A stretch of DNA of 64,000 nt from Saccopteryx bilineata (GCF_036850765.1 NC_089495.1:114537033-114601032); one strand, 5' to 3'; shown: positions 47,571 to 60,568, counted from the first letter of the stretch. Program-made: numbers and translations. Notes: a model not told the origin generated them from the sequence alone.

Positions 47571-47788
47571 CTAAGAACCACAAAGTCTCTGGAAGGATGG
47601 GGGGCCATGCTGTTCAACACATACTGATAGACTTCCGTCTGCTTGTCCAGGGTTTCCACGACCTTCCACTGCACGAAGTCCTCATCCCACAGGTGCCGCT
47701 CCCTCAGCACGCGGTTCAGGACCACCGAAGGGGGCGCTTCCACCTCCACGGAAGCCTTCCACAGCTTCAGCGGGTTCCCGTCTCCCAC
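47571..47788 (-). CDS. STARD13: STARD13 coding exon, START domain (third last)
   Basis: Begins GTGGGAGACGGGAACCC after acceptor TTCCCAG and ends ...GTTCTTAG before donor GTAAGC. It encodes VGDGNPLKLWKASVEVEAPP, then a segment with RHLWDEDFVQWKVVETLD and NSMAPHPSRDFVVLR. MAPHPSRDFVVLR is a signature START block. The 218-bp length leaves two bases that pair with the next exon's first base. Third positions are strongly G/C. Confidence 0.97.
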
Positions 47789-48326
47789 CTGGGAAAAGAC
47801 ACCATCAACAGCCAAAGAGCTCAGCAGGCTCCAACAAAAACCTACCATGTTTCACTGGGGTTCAAAATCAATCACTGATTATATACCTTGAAAGACTGGT
47901 TCAGTGTGCCTCAGGTTACCATTTTATAATGGTAATCCTTGAGATTAAGATAATAGGAATAATGGTTATACAATAATCTTACTGTTTGCCAGGTGCCAGT
48001 TTAACCCACTTGATTTTTAAACAGTCCTCCCCAGACAGTGGTGTTAGTGTTATGTCCATTATGCAACTAGAAAACTGAGGCAAAGAGAGGCCTGTGACTT
48101 GCCCAGTGTCACACAGCTAAGGGACAGGGACTGGAATGGGACCTAGCAGTCTGACCTCACAGTCTGCACCCTGGCTGTGTCCAACACGATTGCCTGGCAG
48201 TGTCTGGGAAGGGTCTTTGGCCTGTGTGCCAGGTCCTGTGGACAGTGGCCATTTTTAAAGCAAAACAAATCCCTGGTTGTCAGATGTGGCTTTTTGGGGG
48301 TCATTTTTTACAACCCTTGAGATTAC
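47789..48326 (-). other. STARD13: STARD13 intron (538 bp) with MIR
   Basis: Contains a MIR remnant (about 47935-48175). Splice sites are GTAATC and TTCCCAG. Confidence 0.85.
47935..48175 (-). repeat. MIR SINE, antisense on plus
   Basis: 'aaaactgaggcaaagagaggcctgtgacttgcccagtgtcacacagctaag' and 'ggaatgggacctagcagtctgacctca' are antisense MIR. Confidence 0.85.
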
Positions 48327-48548
48327 CTTTTTGAAAGCAAGCTCTGTATTGTCCGTGCTGGAGCATGTGACCCATCCTTTGAACTTGTCCCTGGCTTCCT
48401 TCTGTAGGCCCTGGATGAGCTGGTCTAGGTAAGTGTGGAAGGTGGCCCCACTCTCCTCCAGCTGGGTCCCCAGGTCTTCCAGAGTTGGAGCATGGATCTC
48501 AGCCTCCAAGTACGAACTACGAAACTGGGCGACCATCTCATGTGGGAC
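48327..48548 (-). CDS. STARD13: STARD13 coding exon, GAP-START linker and START start
   Basis: A 74-codon in-phase exon (acceptor GGTTCAG, donor GTAATC) starting VPHEMVAQFRSSYLEAEIHA and continuing with DLGTQLEESGATFHTYLDQ, the helical linker, then FKGWVTCSSTDNTELAFKK, the first START strands. EEL-type positions and a few others (for example FRSSYLE) differ from my recollection of the human protein, as normal between-species change. Confidence 0.96.
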
Positions 48549-49067
48549 CTGAACCAGAGGATGCACAAAGGGCAGCATACTGAGTTACAGATGCTGATGC
48601 TCAGAGAGAAACAAAGTCATTTAGTCAAAGGCCATGTGTATTGGAATGGGCACAGTGCCCCGTGGCAAAAAATTGTTTTTCTAAGACCAGTGGCAAGGCT
48701 GCTGATGGGGGTGGTGGGGCGCTTCCTAAAGTCAGAAAACACAAATAAGTTTCTAAGGCTAAATTTACTACTCAAAACATTACAGTGACTGCCCATTCAG
48801 TCTTTCCATTGCCCTTTAACTTCCCCTTTAATGTATTTTTAGTCATTTTGGCAAAATGTGGGCTCAGAAAGCTTTAAAGCACATAGACGTAAGGGAAGCA
48901 TCAAATGCAACTTAGAAAGAGCTTTACCTTTTTAGCACACTTCTCTCACTTACAAAAGCCAAATGTACACAGAAAGTATGGCAGCAGTCTAGTTCACGTC
49001 CTTCTTTCACATATTTGTAGCTATCTTCATAAGCTATTATTGATTCTTGGTTAACAGAGACTGGTAA

Positions 49068-49117
<50 letters not shown>

Positions 49118-49431
49118 TATTGAACCTAATCAAAGCCCAAGGTAAAATTTAAAAAAAGCATAATGGGCTGCCTTGCCTTGAACTTGGCAACTGAAGGTTA
49201 TGTAACTGTTCTCATGAAACAGTTGCCTTTAACCATCAAGTGCCTTTAACTATCAAGCCTCAATTATATAGACAACTCCTCGCATTTCTTGGAGGCAAAG
49301 ACCAGAGTAATAGAGGGTACTATTGTCATGATAAACTCAGGAACAAACAGATATAAACCACAAGTGTGGCAACTGTTTTAAGCATTTAGTTCCAAGAACT
49401 ATAAGGAAGGCTGTTCAAGCCTTTTGCTCAC
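48549..49431 (-). other. STARD13: STARD13 intron (883 bp) with (AC)n
   Basis: Holds a pure (AC)n microsatellite at 49073-49115 (about 21 units). Donor is GTGAGC. Confidence 0.9.
49073..49115. repeat. (AC)n microsatellite
   Basis: About 21 uninterrupted AC units within a STARD13 intron. Likely length-polymorphic. Confidence 0.97.
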
Positions 49432-49546
49432 CTCGAAAAGTCTGTCACATTCCATGATCATGTGGGCAAGGCCCTGAGCGGCAGCCAGGTTCTCATTGAG
49501 GTCCTTTTGATCTGGCTTCCCGGTGGCATATTTCTTCTGTATGACT
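49432..49546 (-). CDS. STARD13: STARD13 coding exon, end of RhoGAP region
   Basis: The acceptor is CTTACAG. The first base completes Arg (AG|A), then the exon encodes VIQKKYATGKPDQKDLNENL and AAAQGLAHMIMECDRLFE before donor GTGAGC. It is the last helix of the GAP domain and the start of the linker. The 115-bp length fits the phases. Confidence 0.96.
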
Positions 49547-50141
49547 CTGTAAGTGAAGGAGACAGTCCTAAGCAGATCCCAGAACAGAAAGCTTTCTGCA
49601 ATAAAAGCTTATCCCTTTGATTTTCTGTCCCTACCCAGGTGCCCTCCAGATCCCAGACTCCCTCATTTCCAGATAAAAACAATGACCACACATGTCAGAT
49701 ATTCTGAGTCAGGCTAAGAGCCTGACACTTCATAACAAAAACCTTGGAAGAATATAAAGACAGGAATAGCTGTTGCGGGAGAAATGAATCTATTTTTCTC
49801 AAGGTCAAACCATCTCACCGTAAGCTGTTGTGCATAGACCTTGAATCTAGCCTCTTTTTCTTAAAGACTGTAAAATACTACCTCGTGTACTTTCCCCCCT
49901 TCCCACCGACGCACACGAAACAAAACGAAATTCCTTGGGTTTTCTGGGTAACAACACACATCCTTCAATATGCTAATCTGGCAATTCTGTGAATCATTGC
50001 GCACAAACTGGGTCATCTTAAAACATTTTGATCATAAATTAAGAGCTGACATATGCTCGAGTAGAAATCCAATGCAAGGTTTGTTTTCTTTAATGAATTG
50101 TGGGTTACTGCCGGTTTAGGGCTAGGCTGAGGACAACCCAC
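49547..50141 (-). other. STARD13: STARD13 intron (595 bp)
   Basis: Splice sites are GTGGGT (donor) and CTTACAG. No repeat recognised. Confidence 0.85.
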
Positions 50142-50352
50142 CTGGGGGAGCTTTCTTTCTTCAATAAATTCAGATGAAAGAGGGAGGGGGCCAGACACAC
50201 AGCCAGGTTCATGGGCGTCATCTGGTTCTCTTCCACCAGGCTGACCACGTCGCTGAGGAAGCACAGGAGCAGCTGCAGCACCTCCCGGCTCTCGTCGGCC
50301 AGCAGCAGGATGGCCGCCTGCGCCGCCTGCAGCTGCTGCTCCTTGGGGACAT
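50142..50352 (-). CDS. STARD13: STARD13 coding exon, RhoGAP core
   Basis: The acceptor CCCACAG is followed by AT, completing a Tyr codon (T|AT). The exon encodes VPKEQQLQAAQAAILLLADE, SREVLQLLLCFLSDVVSLVE and ENQMTPMNLAVCLAPSLFHL, ending KKESSP + AG. NLAVCLAPSLF is the conserved RhoGAP helix that contacts the Rho switch region. The exon is very GC-rich with repeated CAG/GCC codons, which yields long spurious frames on the plus strand. Confidence 0.96.
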
Positions 50353-53300
50353 CTGTGGGAAAGCCGGTGCCAGGGCATCAGAGGGACAGCCACCGAGAGA
50401 GCCAGCCGGGGAGGGTGAGCAAGCGCCACCTCGCCTACAGACACACTCAGAGATGGAGATGCTATTGTCACTGAGGACAAGTGCTGAGAAGGAAGTCACT
50501 GCTCCAGCCTCACAGCTGGTGGAGGCAGAGCCGGACTGGAACCCCGCCACAGGCACAGATCCTGGTCTGAAGCAAGGGGGAGTCCTTGCACAGTCCGCTC
50601 TGTGTCGCACGTCATACTCTGAGTGGCACACATCCTTTTACAACCGTTTTCCTGCTCTGAAGTTGGCAGTAGGCCAGAGCACGGTCGGACTGGCTTTCCT
50701 CTTGCCCCCGTCCCACCAGACAGCTCATGAAGCACCTTCCAGGATGCCGAGGGCTGGGCAGGACGGCATGGAAACCTGCATTAGGGGACAGCAACCCCGT
50801 CTTTCCCACCCTGAGGGGAGCAGCCAGGGGAGATGCCAAGCTTGGTACCAGTAACCATGAGTGGTAGGACTGACCTGCCTGCCTCTTGAACTGATGCTTA
50901 GAGGTAGTTTCCTTGAGGGTCAGCCTTGGCACATTTATCTTTCCACAAGTCAGAGGAGGCACGTGGCTGTGTGCGGTGACTCAAGGCCATCTGTCCCATA
51001 GTCTTAAAGGTATGGGAACTGAGGCTGTGCTTAGGGAAGAGGAGCCCAACTCCCCAGAGCTATGGGAAGTGGGTGGTCCCCTGTGGGCTGGGCACCGTGT
51101 GGGGGGGATGTAGGCATTGGTCATACAGGCTTAAAAGAAAATGGGACTCCAACAGATGAAGCAAATGAGAGGAAAACAGCAAATGGGCGCTGCTGGGTGC
51201 TGTGTTTTGCTGTCCCCTGGCTGTGTTCTTCTTTTAGGCCTGACTCAGTGCCCTCGTTCTCTCATTCCGACCCAGTGAAAATTCACTTTGGCTAACGTTG
51301 TTGACATTTTTTAAATCCCATGTTCCAGAACAGGGTTCTGCAGTAGGCTGTCTGTGCTGGAAGGGGTGGGAGATGTGCCTGTGACCATCTGTGAGGTGTG
51401 GGAAGAAAACATTAGGATTTTCAATGGTGTTGATGTTTTCTGTCATGCTTTAAAAATACTGATAGGATGTGTTTTATAATGTGCCCAGTATATCACAGTA
51501 TATCATTATATATTTACATTACTAAAGATAAATTAGTATAGATACTCAGATATATACTACTGGTAGGGGTGCATGATAAAAAAACAATCGGGAGCCTGCT
51601 GCTCTAGAGGGGCTGTGGTGTGACCTCTCCACCCTCGTACGTCCCAGGGCCGGGCACACTCCTGGCCCCAGTCTTCCAGCAAATCCACATTTCTGAGAAA
51701 GCATGACCATCGCCATGATTTCAGCATTCCGCAGCCCTCCCCTTATCCACCACATCCACAGTGCACTGGCGGAAGGTGGACTTGGGATTAGTAGAGAAGA
51801 GCCATTTTGTTCAAATTATAACAAAATCTTTTTCTTTTTTCCTGGCTGTGCCGAAGCAGAAGCAGATGCTGTTAATGACTTCTAGCGTGTCACAGACATT
51901 TACACATCCAGCTTGAGCTGCTGAACCGCTTTTAAATACGCTGTTTCAGGTAAGATGTCTAGTGTGTACATTGTTTAACTTCTGGTTGCCAGCCTTCTCT
52001 TTCATGCCAACATCTGTCATGGCTACGTGTTGTTGCAACTTCCTTCCTACTGACTTGCTCCTTTATCCCTCAGAAAATATCTCTGCCCATTAGTTTCTAC
52101 TAAAAATACTAGGGAAGATCGACTGCTAATCCTTAAATGCTGCATTTGTTTCGGATCCTATCCTTTTTTTGACCTCCTGTTACACATGACACTCCTGAGG
52201 CTTCTGCACCTTTCCTGACTGTCAGGAGACAATTTCAGGTCTGCACTCTGAGTGCTGGTAATCTGTGACCATATGGGTGACAGGCAGCGCCTCAACATCC
52301 GGGCAATTCTCAATTCCTCTCTCCTCCGTGCCTACCAGCCAGCAGCTCTGCCTCTTCCCTTCTCTATTCTCCCAGTCATCAAGCCTTAAAACTATAGGGC
52401 CATCTCTGACCCTCCAATCTCCTCCCTCCTGTAGCCTAGTGGGTTGAAAATGCTAGTTAATATTTGATGAAAATCTAAGAAGTAACACAGCTAAAATTAG
52501 AACTGTCCTAGAGAATGGGAGGAAGAACTGCCCCTCCCTTCCCCAGCAGATATTTGGAAACTTGTGCCCTATCCATGTTCCCGGTCAGATTTCCAGTCTC
52601 ACTGCTGGAGGTCGCTCAAGTAACCCAGAGCCTCAGGCAAGGCTCCCTAACCCTCCATTCTCACCCAGTCCACTGCCTCTCCATCACCACTTCCAGATTC
52701 ATGGGTCAGGAAAGCAGCTCTAATGACATGCACCCTTATGGCCGACACAAGCTTGGCTGCCTACTTTGTCTTCCTTCCTCTCTAAGAAAACATACATTCT
52801 GGGTAACTGTGGACTGTAATGTGCTCTGAGAAGCCAGGCCCTTCCCTTAGATCCAGGGAATAACCATCCTGGCCAAAACTAGAAATGGTGATCCTGCTCC
52901 TCTTTGCAGTAATTGATTTAGGGGAGAATTTCTGGCCTGTGGGACCTTGATGAATGTTAGAAGCTTCTGGAAATTTATCTCTGATAAAAATGAGACATAT
53001 GCCCAAGGGGAAACCCTCTGTCTTCTTCTTGCCTTTGAATGTGATTTTGGGAAGACATGATAACTAAGTCGTGGCAATCATACTGTGGCCTTAGGTGGCC
53101 CACCACGAGGTTCTGACTTTCAGCCCTGGCGTCACTGATTGTAGAAATAACTGGCTATGAAATTATTTAATTCCAGATTTCTTCTTATGTGCATTATATA
53201 ATGCCTTTATTGTTTAAATAACTGTCGGATTTTCGGTTCTGTCTTTGTAACTGTAAGCCTTGTATCAACACCTCAGGTTCCCCAATGCTTAATGAATGAA

Positions 53301-54882
53301 GTACAAATTCTTTACCCTAGCATTCATTAATGCCTTCCTTGGTGTGTCCACCATCTAATTTTTCAGTGTCATCTGTACTGCACTGTACAGTTAGCATTCG
53401 TGCCAGCCAGACTGGTGCCCTGTCATCTCCGGCCACATGCTCATGCTATGTGCTTCACTGGGCGTGTGCTCCTCACATACCTCAGCCTCCAGTTGCCAGC
53501 TCTCCACCGGGTCCTTATTCCTCACCTCAGCCTCCTGGGGTTCTCTCGGTAACCTTACTATGGAATGCCTCCAGTCCCGCTGCACTGCTGTTATTTAGGT
53601 CCCCCTCAGCTGCGAGCGAGATAGGTCTTCCCCACCCAAGTGTTCTGCAGTGCTCAGCATGGTGCTCTGCACATAAGCAACGCTCAGTAAATGTTTTCTC
53701 AGCTCAGATAAAACCTGCTTTGATCTGGTTTCTTGCTGGTGACTCTGAAGAAAGGTCAAAGGCATTGATCTCCTCCTGGGAATAATGTGGCATTAACCCT
53801 AGATTAGTATCAACCTTAATCTGAGAACTGATTAAATACAAAGATTCATAGATGATATTTCCAAACCAGAAGGGAGGCTCAATTGAAAAGTACAGCTCAA
53901 CCTCTTATGGCAACAACATCATGAACTCCCTGTGTTTGGGCTCTAGTGACATGTATCATTAATTTAACCTATTCACTTTGAGAAAATAATATTTATTTAG
54001 TGGATCACCACTTTATCCTGTTTTTACAAGTGGTACTTATTATAATCCTTTCTGCATTTACGATATTGTAGACTTCTTAAGCATATAGCAGGGAACGGCT
54101 TCACAGTGGCTTGGTTCCATGTTGAGGTCTACTTCAGGCATATTTTGCTGAAAACTCAAAGTCCATGAGCTAAATTATTCTTTTCCTAAGAAAATGGGAC
54201 TGGACAATCAAAATAATTTATCATTATAATTATCTAGAAGAATTGTCCTATCTAGAAGAATCCATGTTCATTACTAATATCCCTTTTTGTGATTACCTTT
54301 AGCAGGATATGCCTATTAATAAGAAACTTATATTTGTGATTATTTTAATTATAAAGGCTTGGTTGAGAATTATCAATTTAACATACTTTAAACATTTCAA
54401 GTGAAAATATAAATTAGTTCAGTTAAGTGTAAAGATGGATTGGTTTGCTTACTTTTCACCACATAAAATACACTTATTTCTAGTCATTTTAACACTTTTT
54501 GGCTTTGAATGTCATCTATCCCAAGGAAATGCTTAATTTTAGAAAATTAAATGGTTTTTTAAAAAATACTTACACACACAATAAATTCTATTGTGTTCCT
54601 CTTTCATTTTAAACTTATTAAAAATACATTGAAGTTTAATTTTAGATCTTAGGCCAAACCCTGTTGAGAGGGAAGATTTTGATGTCTGAAAGGTATTTCA
54701 AATGCATAAAATATGGCTTGGAGATTGCCATCTCAAAATGTGAAAAAGTTATTTCTGGAGAGCATATAGAATGTTAACTTTCACATGCTTCTTAGGAATT
54801 CATGTATTGTATACTTAAAGCACGATCTCTAGAACTGTTTTCGGGTGTACACAGAACACTGGTCCACACTGTCTCCACTTAC
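50353..54882 (-). other. STARD13: STARD13 intron (4530 bp)
   Basis: A large intron. The 3'-end piece of a MIR ('gtgttctgcagtgctcagcatgg...cagtaaatgtttt') is seen at about 53638-53700, and the adjoining 53300-53600 looks like an old L2-type repeat. No exon recognised. Confidence 0.8.
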
Positions 54883-55081
54883 ACTGATAGATGTGCAGGA
54901 AGGTCTCGCTGAGCTTGTTGGTGAAGAGCGGCTCAGGGAGGTCCCGGAAGAACTGCTTCACCATGTCCGCCACGTCGTATGCGGACTGGTCCTCGTAGTT
55001 GACGTTCTCAGGGAAGTTCTCGTTCATTTGACGCAAGGCATGGATTCTAGACTTCACGCCCGACTTTCGAAAAAGACCCAC
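54883..55081 (-). CDS. STARD13: STARD13 coding exon, RhoGAP arginine finger
   Basis: Acceptor TTTCAG. It encodes VGLFRKSGVKSRIHALRQMN, then NENFPENVNYEDQSAYDVAD and MVKQFFRDLPEPLFTNKLSE..., ending HIYQ plus one base before donor GTAAGT. The arginine of GLFRKSG is the catalytic finger that speeds GTP hydrolysis by Rho proteins (RhoA/Cdc42 are the known DLC2 targets). The FPENVNYEDQ and MVKQFF residues are those of STARD13 as I recall it, rather than the IDCVNYEGQ type of DLC1. DLPEPL is the conserved GAP motif. Confidence 0.97.
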
Positions 55082-55239
55082 CTGAAACAAGTCACAGGGT
55101 GGCGTCAGCGAGGCCACCTTTGCCCCAGACAGCTTCTTCCTAAGGCAGCCACCTCGGGGTGATGCGAAGGTGTGGGGCCCCACCTGCACGAGCAGCAGAT
55201 GCCTCCAAACTGGTAAGGTGTAAATGACTAGTTTACCTG

Positions 55240-55385
55240 CTTTGGGTAGCAGCTGAACACTGAGTCCTGTCCTGTCAAATGAAGATAAGAATAATAATAT
55301 CCCACCTCACAGGGCTATTGTGGAGACTAAATGAGAATATATATGACTGTGCTTTGTAACCTGTAAATGTTATTTTATTCATTTA
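55240..55385 (+). repeat. MIR SINE remnant
   Basis: 'gtcctgtcaaatgaagataagaataataatatcccacctcacagggctattgtggagactaaatgag' is the MIR 3' half in the sense direction. Confidence 0.8.
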
Positions 55386-55635
55386 TTCAACAAGTAATGA
55401 TTAAATACCCACTATATACCTGGTGTACTTACAGCTCCAGGAGTCATTAGTGAGCAAACCAGAGCAAACTCCCTGCCCTCCCCGGTGCTGACACTTAGGT
55501 GGGGTTGTGAGAAAGGTTGCTCAGGGGAAGGTTTGGTGGATCCCGGGTAAGTAATCATACCCAGTGTCCTTCAGGGGGGAAGGGTTATAGGGAGCATGCT
55601 AATGAAACAAAAGAATGCCGTAAGCGTCTTCTGAT

Positions 55636-55970
55636 TTAAGAGTCTTCTTTGCTTTTCCTTTTTTGGAATTCTTGTAATACTCGCTCTGCATGCTTCTCAG
55701 GTAACGCCTGGCACTCGTACTCCACCTGGTTAGCCAGTGTGTGCATAAGCTCTGGATCTGCTGAGGAGTCCTGGGTGGCTTTTCTCCAGTCTTCAGGATA
55801 TTGCCTTATACGCCCTTCCTCCCTAAGGCTTAGACTCATGCCCCACATGAAGGAGACAATGGTCCTGATGGGTGAGGGTGGTGGAGCAGAGCCCTGTGAG
55901 GAGGCAGGCCTGCAGGCTGTGCTCCAGGCCCTGAGGATGCTGCACACTCTGGACTGACCTCACCCTGAAG
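55636..55970 (-). other. Unassigned open frame inside a STARD13 intron
   Basis: A minus-strand frame of about 110 codons from an upstream TGA (about 55970) to a stop at 55636. The listed first residue is a GTG at 55947, not ATG. Its last 60 residues are charged and non-repetitive (RIRQYPEDWRKATQDS, ALPEKHAERVLQEFQKRKSK). It is unrecognised and I see no poly(A) tail next to it. It could be an unannotated exon, a pseudogene fragment or chance. Confidence 0.25.
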
Positions 55971-58900
55971 CACTGAGCTTCCCTGGGACACCAGGGTTAC
56001 ACTGAATTCCTATGTTTGCTATTTCTAAATGCCCGAGTTGTTCAAAACTCAGTCCATCAACCCTCAATCTCCACTTTTCTCATTCCCAAGGACTTACAAG
56101 TTGGCCCACTTTTGAAAGCAATTTGGGAACATTCCCAAGCAGTCAGACAGGTAAGCAGTGGCCCCTCCTCCCTAGACCTGGAGAAACCCTGCCAGGTCAC
56201 CTCTCCACTGCTCTCTGCATGCCTGGCAGGCCTCTGCTCAAGTTCAGGTGTCTGAGAAGAGCTCTCTCAGTTGCTACTATAAATGAAACGCAGCCCTAAT
56301 TCTTTTAAATTGCAGGAACAGCAAGGGAGGAATTCCGAGCAATTAGAGAATACTGAGGTTTCTGTGTATGTCAGCTGAACGGATCGCAGGGGAAAATTAT
56401 GCCCTGCAACTTTTTTTTGTGGCAATAAAAACAGAATTGTTAGGAATATGTCTTTGTATTCCAAGACTTATCACGCTAAACCTGAATACCACCTGAATAG
56501 CTCAGGCTATTCAGGTATGTCACTTAAGTAATATTCACTTTTTTTGTTCTTTTTATCCTTAAACTTTGGCATGTCTAGAAAATGCCACACTTGCCCATAC
56601 TTAGGTAACTCTCCAAGAAAAATCTAAAGAACCCTCTGGCAACTACTCCACATTTCGTCAAAGAGCACCAGAAGAAAGCATGGACTGTCAGAAGAAAACT
56701 TTAAGGTGTCAATTGAGTGCTTCTGAAGTGAGATGCAGACTGAATTTGCTTACATCTGAGCTCCTTGAATTCTGGAAATGGGCTCAGGGCTGGGCTGCAC
56801 AGGAGTTCTCAGAATCTAAGGGAAAGTGAATTAATTCTTCAGGGTAACTCATACTTATCTTTATGTGAGTCAGTGTTTATTTATTCAGTCTGAGAATTCC
56901 TGCTTATTATTTTTTTTTACCAGCGGAGAAGTAATGATCGGGATCTATAAAAAGAATAAAGCAGACAAGTTGTGTAAAAATCACTGCGCACGGCTCCCCT
57001 TTGCCTACTTCGTCTGGCGGGCTCGGTTTCTTGCACACTAGTGTGCGTGTACACACACAGCCCAGGGATGCTTTCTTTGCATTGCTCTGCTTCCAACTTT
57101 CTTTCTAGTTTCAGCAAATATTGTTATTTTAATCATTTTAGATGTGTTTGGAGCGCTGCAGCTGTGGGCTCAGAGCTGCTACTCTGACTTAGATCTCACA
57201 GGATGTCCAGAGAGTTGTCAGATATTTATTTGTTCTGCCTCAAATTCTGACAATAACCTTCCTGTCACACCCTCAACTTCTAAAGGACATGGGAAATATC
57301 TGCGGGCTCTCTAGATTTTTGTTGAAAGCACAGAAGGAAATTTCTTTCCTTAACCTAATAAAGAAAACATGTTCGGAAATCAGACCAGATTCCAGATGTC
57401 ATAGCTGAGGATAACAGAAGGGAAAAGTGGAAGAACTTCAAAATGACATTTCTTCAAAAATGTCTCTGAGCTGATAGAAGAACTAACCCCGGCACCACCC
57501 CGTTTCCTGAGTCCTATGTGAGCTCACGAATTTCCTTCTGTTGCAGCCATTCTGGATGGACCTGTTACTTGCAGAGCAAAGCTCCCAGCACACGGTACAT
57601 AGAAGTTTCTCTTCATGGTGGAGAGGTCCTTAGACCAGAAAGAAGAGCTTCTCCTACCTCCCGCCTGGAACAACCCTGGTTTGGGGCAGGAGTGAGTGCC
57701 AATAACCATTTCTTCTTAGAGAAGTTTTCAGAGCAGTGATAAAAATTGTGTTTTTGGCTAACATTTTTTTAAGTAAAAAAAATAGAAAACTAAAGAAATA
57801 ATCTTAACATCTGTTGGCTCTAAGAATACCCTGTCATCCCTAGTGAAGGAGGCTGCCCCAGCTCCCTCAGCTTCCTAAGAGGAAGGCCCAAGGAGGGCAC
57901 AATGTCTTTCGTTTGCTCTATATCTGTCACTGGTAGACAGGTGACCATTTTGTTTAATGCTCTGCTGTCACTGTTTTGAAATTCTTAATTTATAAACAAG
58001 GAATTTCACACGGTCATGCTCCCACCTACCTCTTTAAATCCTCTTTAAAGAGGGGAAAATGGTGGTCAGCAATGCAAATTCATTTTATAAGCATCCCCCT
58101 TTCAGCTGAGCTCTCATTTTAAAGATAAAAGGATGAGTGAGGAGTGCTTCTTTGGTCCAGTTTTTCATTCTTCTCCCTTTCGTCTTCTACCCAACAGCTC
58201 GGCTATGGAAGAGTCGGTGAGGAAAGAGCACTAATCTAGTGCTATGTCCACTTCTTCCCTGTGACTCTTGCCTCTTCTTTCCCATTTCTTTTCTGATTCA
58301 TTTGCTTTTGTTTGCTCTTGTTCACTCTGAAGTCTCTGGGACAGCCTTCCTCTTGACCATGGTTTCCTGGTTTTATTTCATTCTTCATTATGTTTTTCCA
58401 GTGTTCCCTGGTTACCTTCCTGCTAGCACTCAGTTTTGCACAGGGACCAGGGGAGCAGGTGTTGTCCGCACTCTGTGATGATGAAGGGGAGACAGATACG
58501 GCGTTGATCCCTGTCAGTGTGGAGTGCTCCATGAGTGCTCCATGAGGTGCAACCAGCGGCGGTGAAAGTCCCTTTGACATTTCATACTTTTGACTAATGA
58601 GATGAGAGAGAGTGGACTTGCACATTTGGGCCACATTTAGAATCAGTAGTTATGTCCTTGAAATGAGTCTTTTCTACAAAAGTTTGCCAGCACTCTTCCA
58701 GATTTAAAAAGTAATTATTGGCTTGATGTGGAAACTGGGAAGAGACAGTGAACAGGGACTGAGGGGTCTCAATGCCCACCGTCCTCTCTATTCATGTCTT
58801 TTGCTTCAAACAGAAGTCTGGACCCAATAACAGTAGTGATACTGGTGTTCCATGTTATTCAGAATCTAGAGGGGGTATGACGGTTCCCAGGCTACAGTAA

Positions 58901-60545
58901 AGACTATGTGGTGAGGAGAGCAGCGGCATTATAATTCATTCATGTATACCCAATCTTGCTCAAGGGAGAATTCAAGCTGACTTAACAGTGATTTATAAAA
59001 TACAATAAGATACAATAAAATTAAATAAAATAGATGAGAAAATTAGAGCCAAAGGAAAATAGATAGAAAAGGGTCACTGAACCTAGGGATGAGGAGGAGA
59101 CACAGCATTCATGTCCCCAACCCACATATATCTCCTGCAGGCAAAGCATACCCTGGGTTCCAATCTTTCGAGCATCCTATATAGAGAAGGAAACATATAG
59201 AGACGAGTGAGTCTGCTGTATTTAATGAAAATAAAACAGACCAGTTGTCCAAAAACAACCCCAGCTTTCAGGTGCTGGGGCCAGAGAAAAAATTCTTTCA
59301 TCCTCACAAAGGACACTATAGGATGTAATGACCAGCATCATTGACAAAACCCTAGAGGTGAATTCGTCAATGACTTGCCGAGGACCAATTCTCAAAGTGT
59401 CCCTCAATGCTGGACACGAGATCTCCCCAAAGTCCACTAGAAACAAACAATTCCAACAGGTGGTCATGGAATGAGTGGTTAAAAACTTGGACTCTGAGTC
59501 AGGCAGATTTTCAAGCAATCTTGGCTCTATAATTGTCACCTGAGAGAGAATGCCACACAGGGTGCACGTGGAGTTCAATGGGCAATGAACACAGAACTCT
59601 TACTTTGATTCTTGAAACATGATGGGCATTCAAGAAAGGTGATTATTACTAAACTAATGGCACAGGTGGCCTGAATTTCCCCTAGACATTCCTGAACAAA
59701 AGCTGTTTTCTTTTAATAGAGCTTTTGCTGATCAACATTAGTGTCCATTCATTAGAATGTCTGGAACAAAGTATTATCTGTTCTTGGTGAGATGCAGAGC
59801 CACAAATTCTACGAGAATCAACCAGGAGGGAGGATCAGTCTTATAGATCCTTATAAACATTAGGAAGCTTAGAAAAGCAAATGCTTGAATAAAAGGCTAC
59901 CCTCCATGAACCATAATCTTGGCTCTGTATTAACAAACCAACAAAAGTACAATTGAGATCGCAAAGTCCTCAGCCAAAGGGCACGGCTGCAATACTTTTA
60001 GAGTTGTAAAAAGAGATTACAGTGGGCACTTCCAAGTATTGACCTGAAACCACCTCTCCCAAACATTGTCCTCAGTAAAACACCCATAGATCAGCAACTT
60101 TGATTAATAATATACTTTTGGTAAAATATGTAAAATTAAAAAAAATAAAATAAAAATTGAAAGCTCAAGCAACCAGATTCACTGATTTGCTCTGTTGGCG
60201 CGTTCTTCACAAGTTGATGTTGGGGCGCTTGCCAAAGATGAGTACCGCAGTTTTAGACACGTAGTCTGTTGCCCTATTCCTGAGAAATGACAGCCTAGTT
60301 GTTAAGGTCATTTCTCAAAACAAAATAGCCATCATCACCACAGTAGCAAAAACAGCAATCGCTCCTGCTCTGCATTATGCTGTCTAAATATGGAAACACA
60401 TATATCTGTATATTCTCTATATTAGGAGTGGGAAGGGAGAAGGGGATCATGCATTTAGTTATTCAAAGCTGGCTCAAATGAGGAAGTTAATCCCATTCTG
60501 TTCCACTGAAAAAAACTAGTATCTGATTCATCAAGAGACCATCCT

Positions 60546-60568
60546 AAAAAAAATAAAAAAAAATAAAA
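60546..60568 (+). mobile_element. Poly(A)-only retrotransposition insertion
   Basis: A 23-bp A-rich tract with two single T interruptions stands between exact copies of AAGAGACCATCCT (60533-60545 and 60569-60581). No element body is present. A 13-bp duplication around a bare A tract is the footprint of L1-driven target-primed reverse transcription that stopped within the tail. Confidence 0.85.

Noticed and set aside
47561..47891. Plus-strand frames over 47.6-47.9 kb
   Set aside because: They are antisense shadows of a STARD13 exon whose minus-strand frame has correct splice sites and family motifs.
50174..50854. 226-residue plus-strand frame
   Set aside because: It is an antisense shadow of the GC-rich RhoGAP exon extended into the intron. 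The minus-strand frame carries the NLAVCLAPSLF motif.
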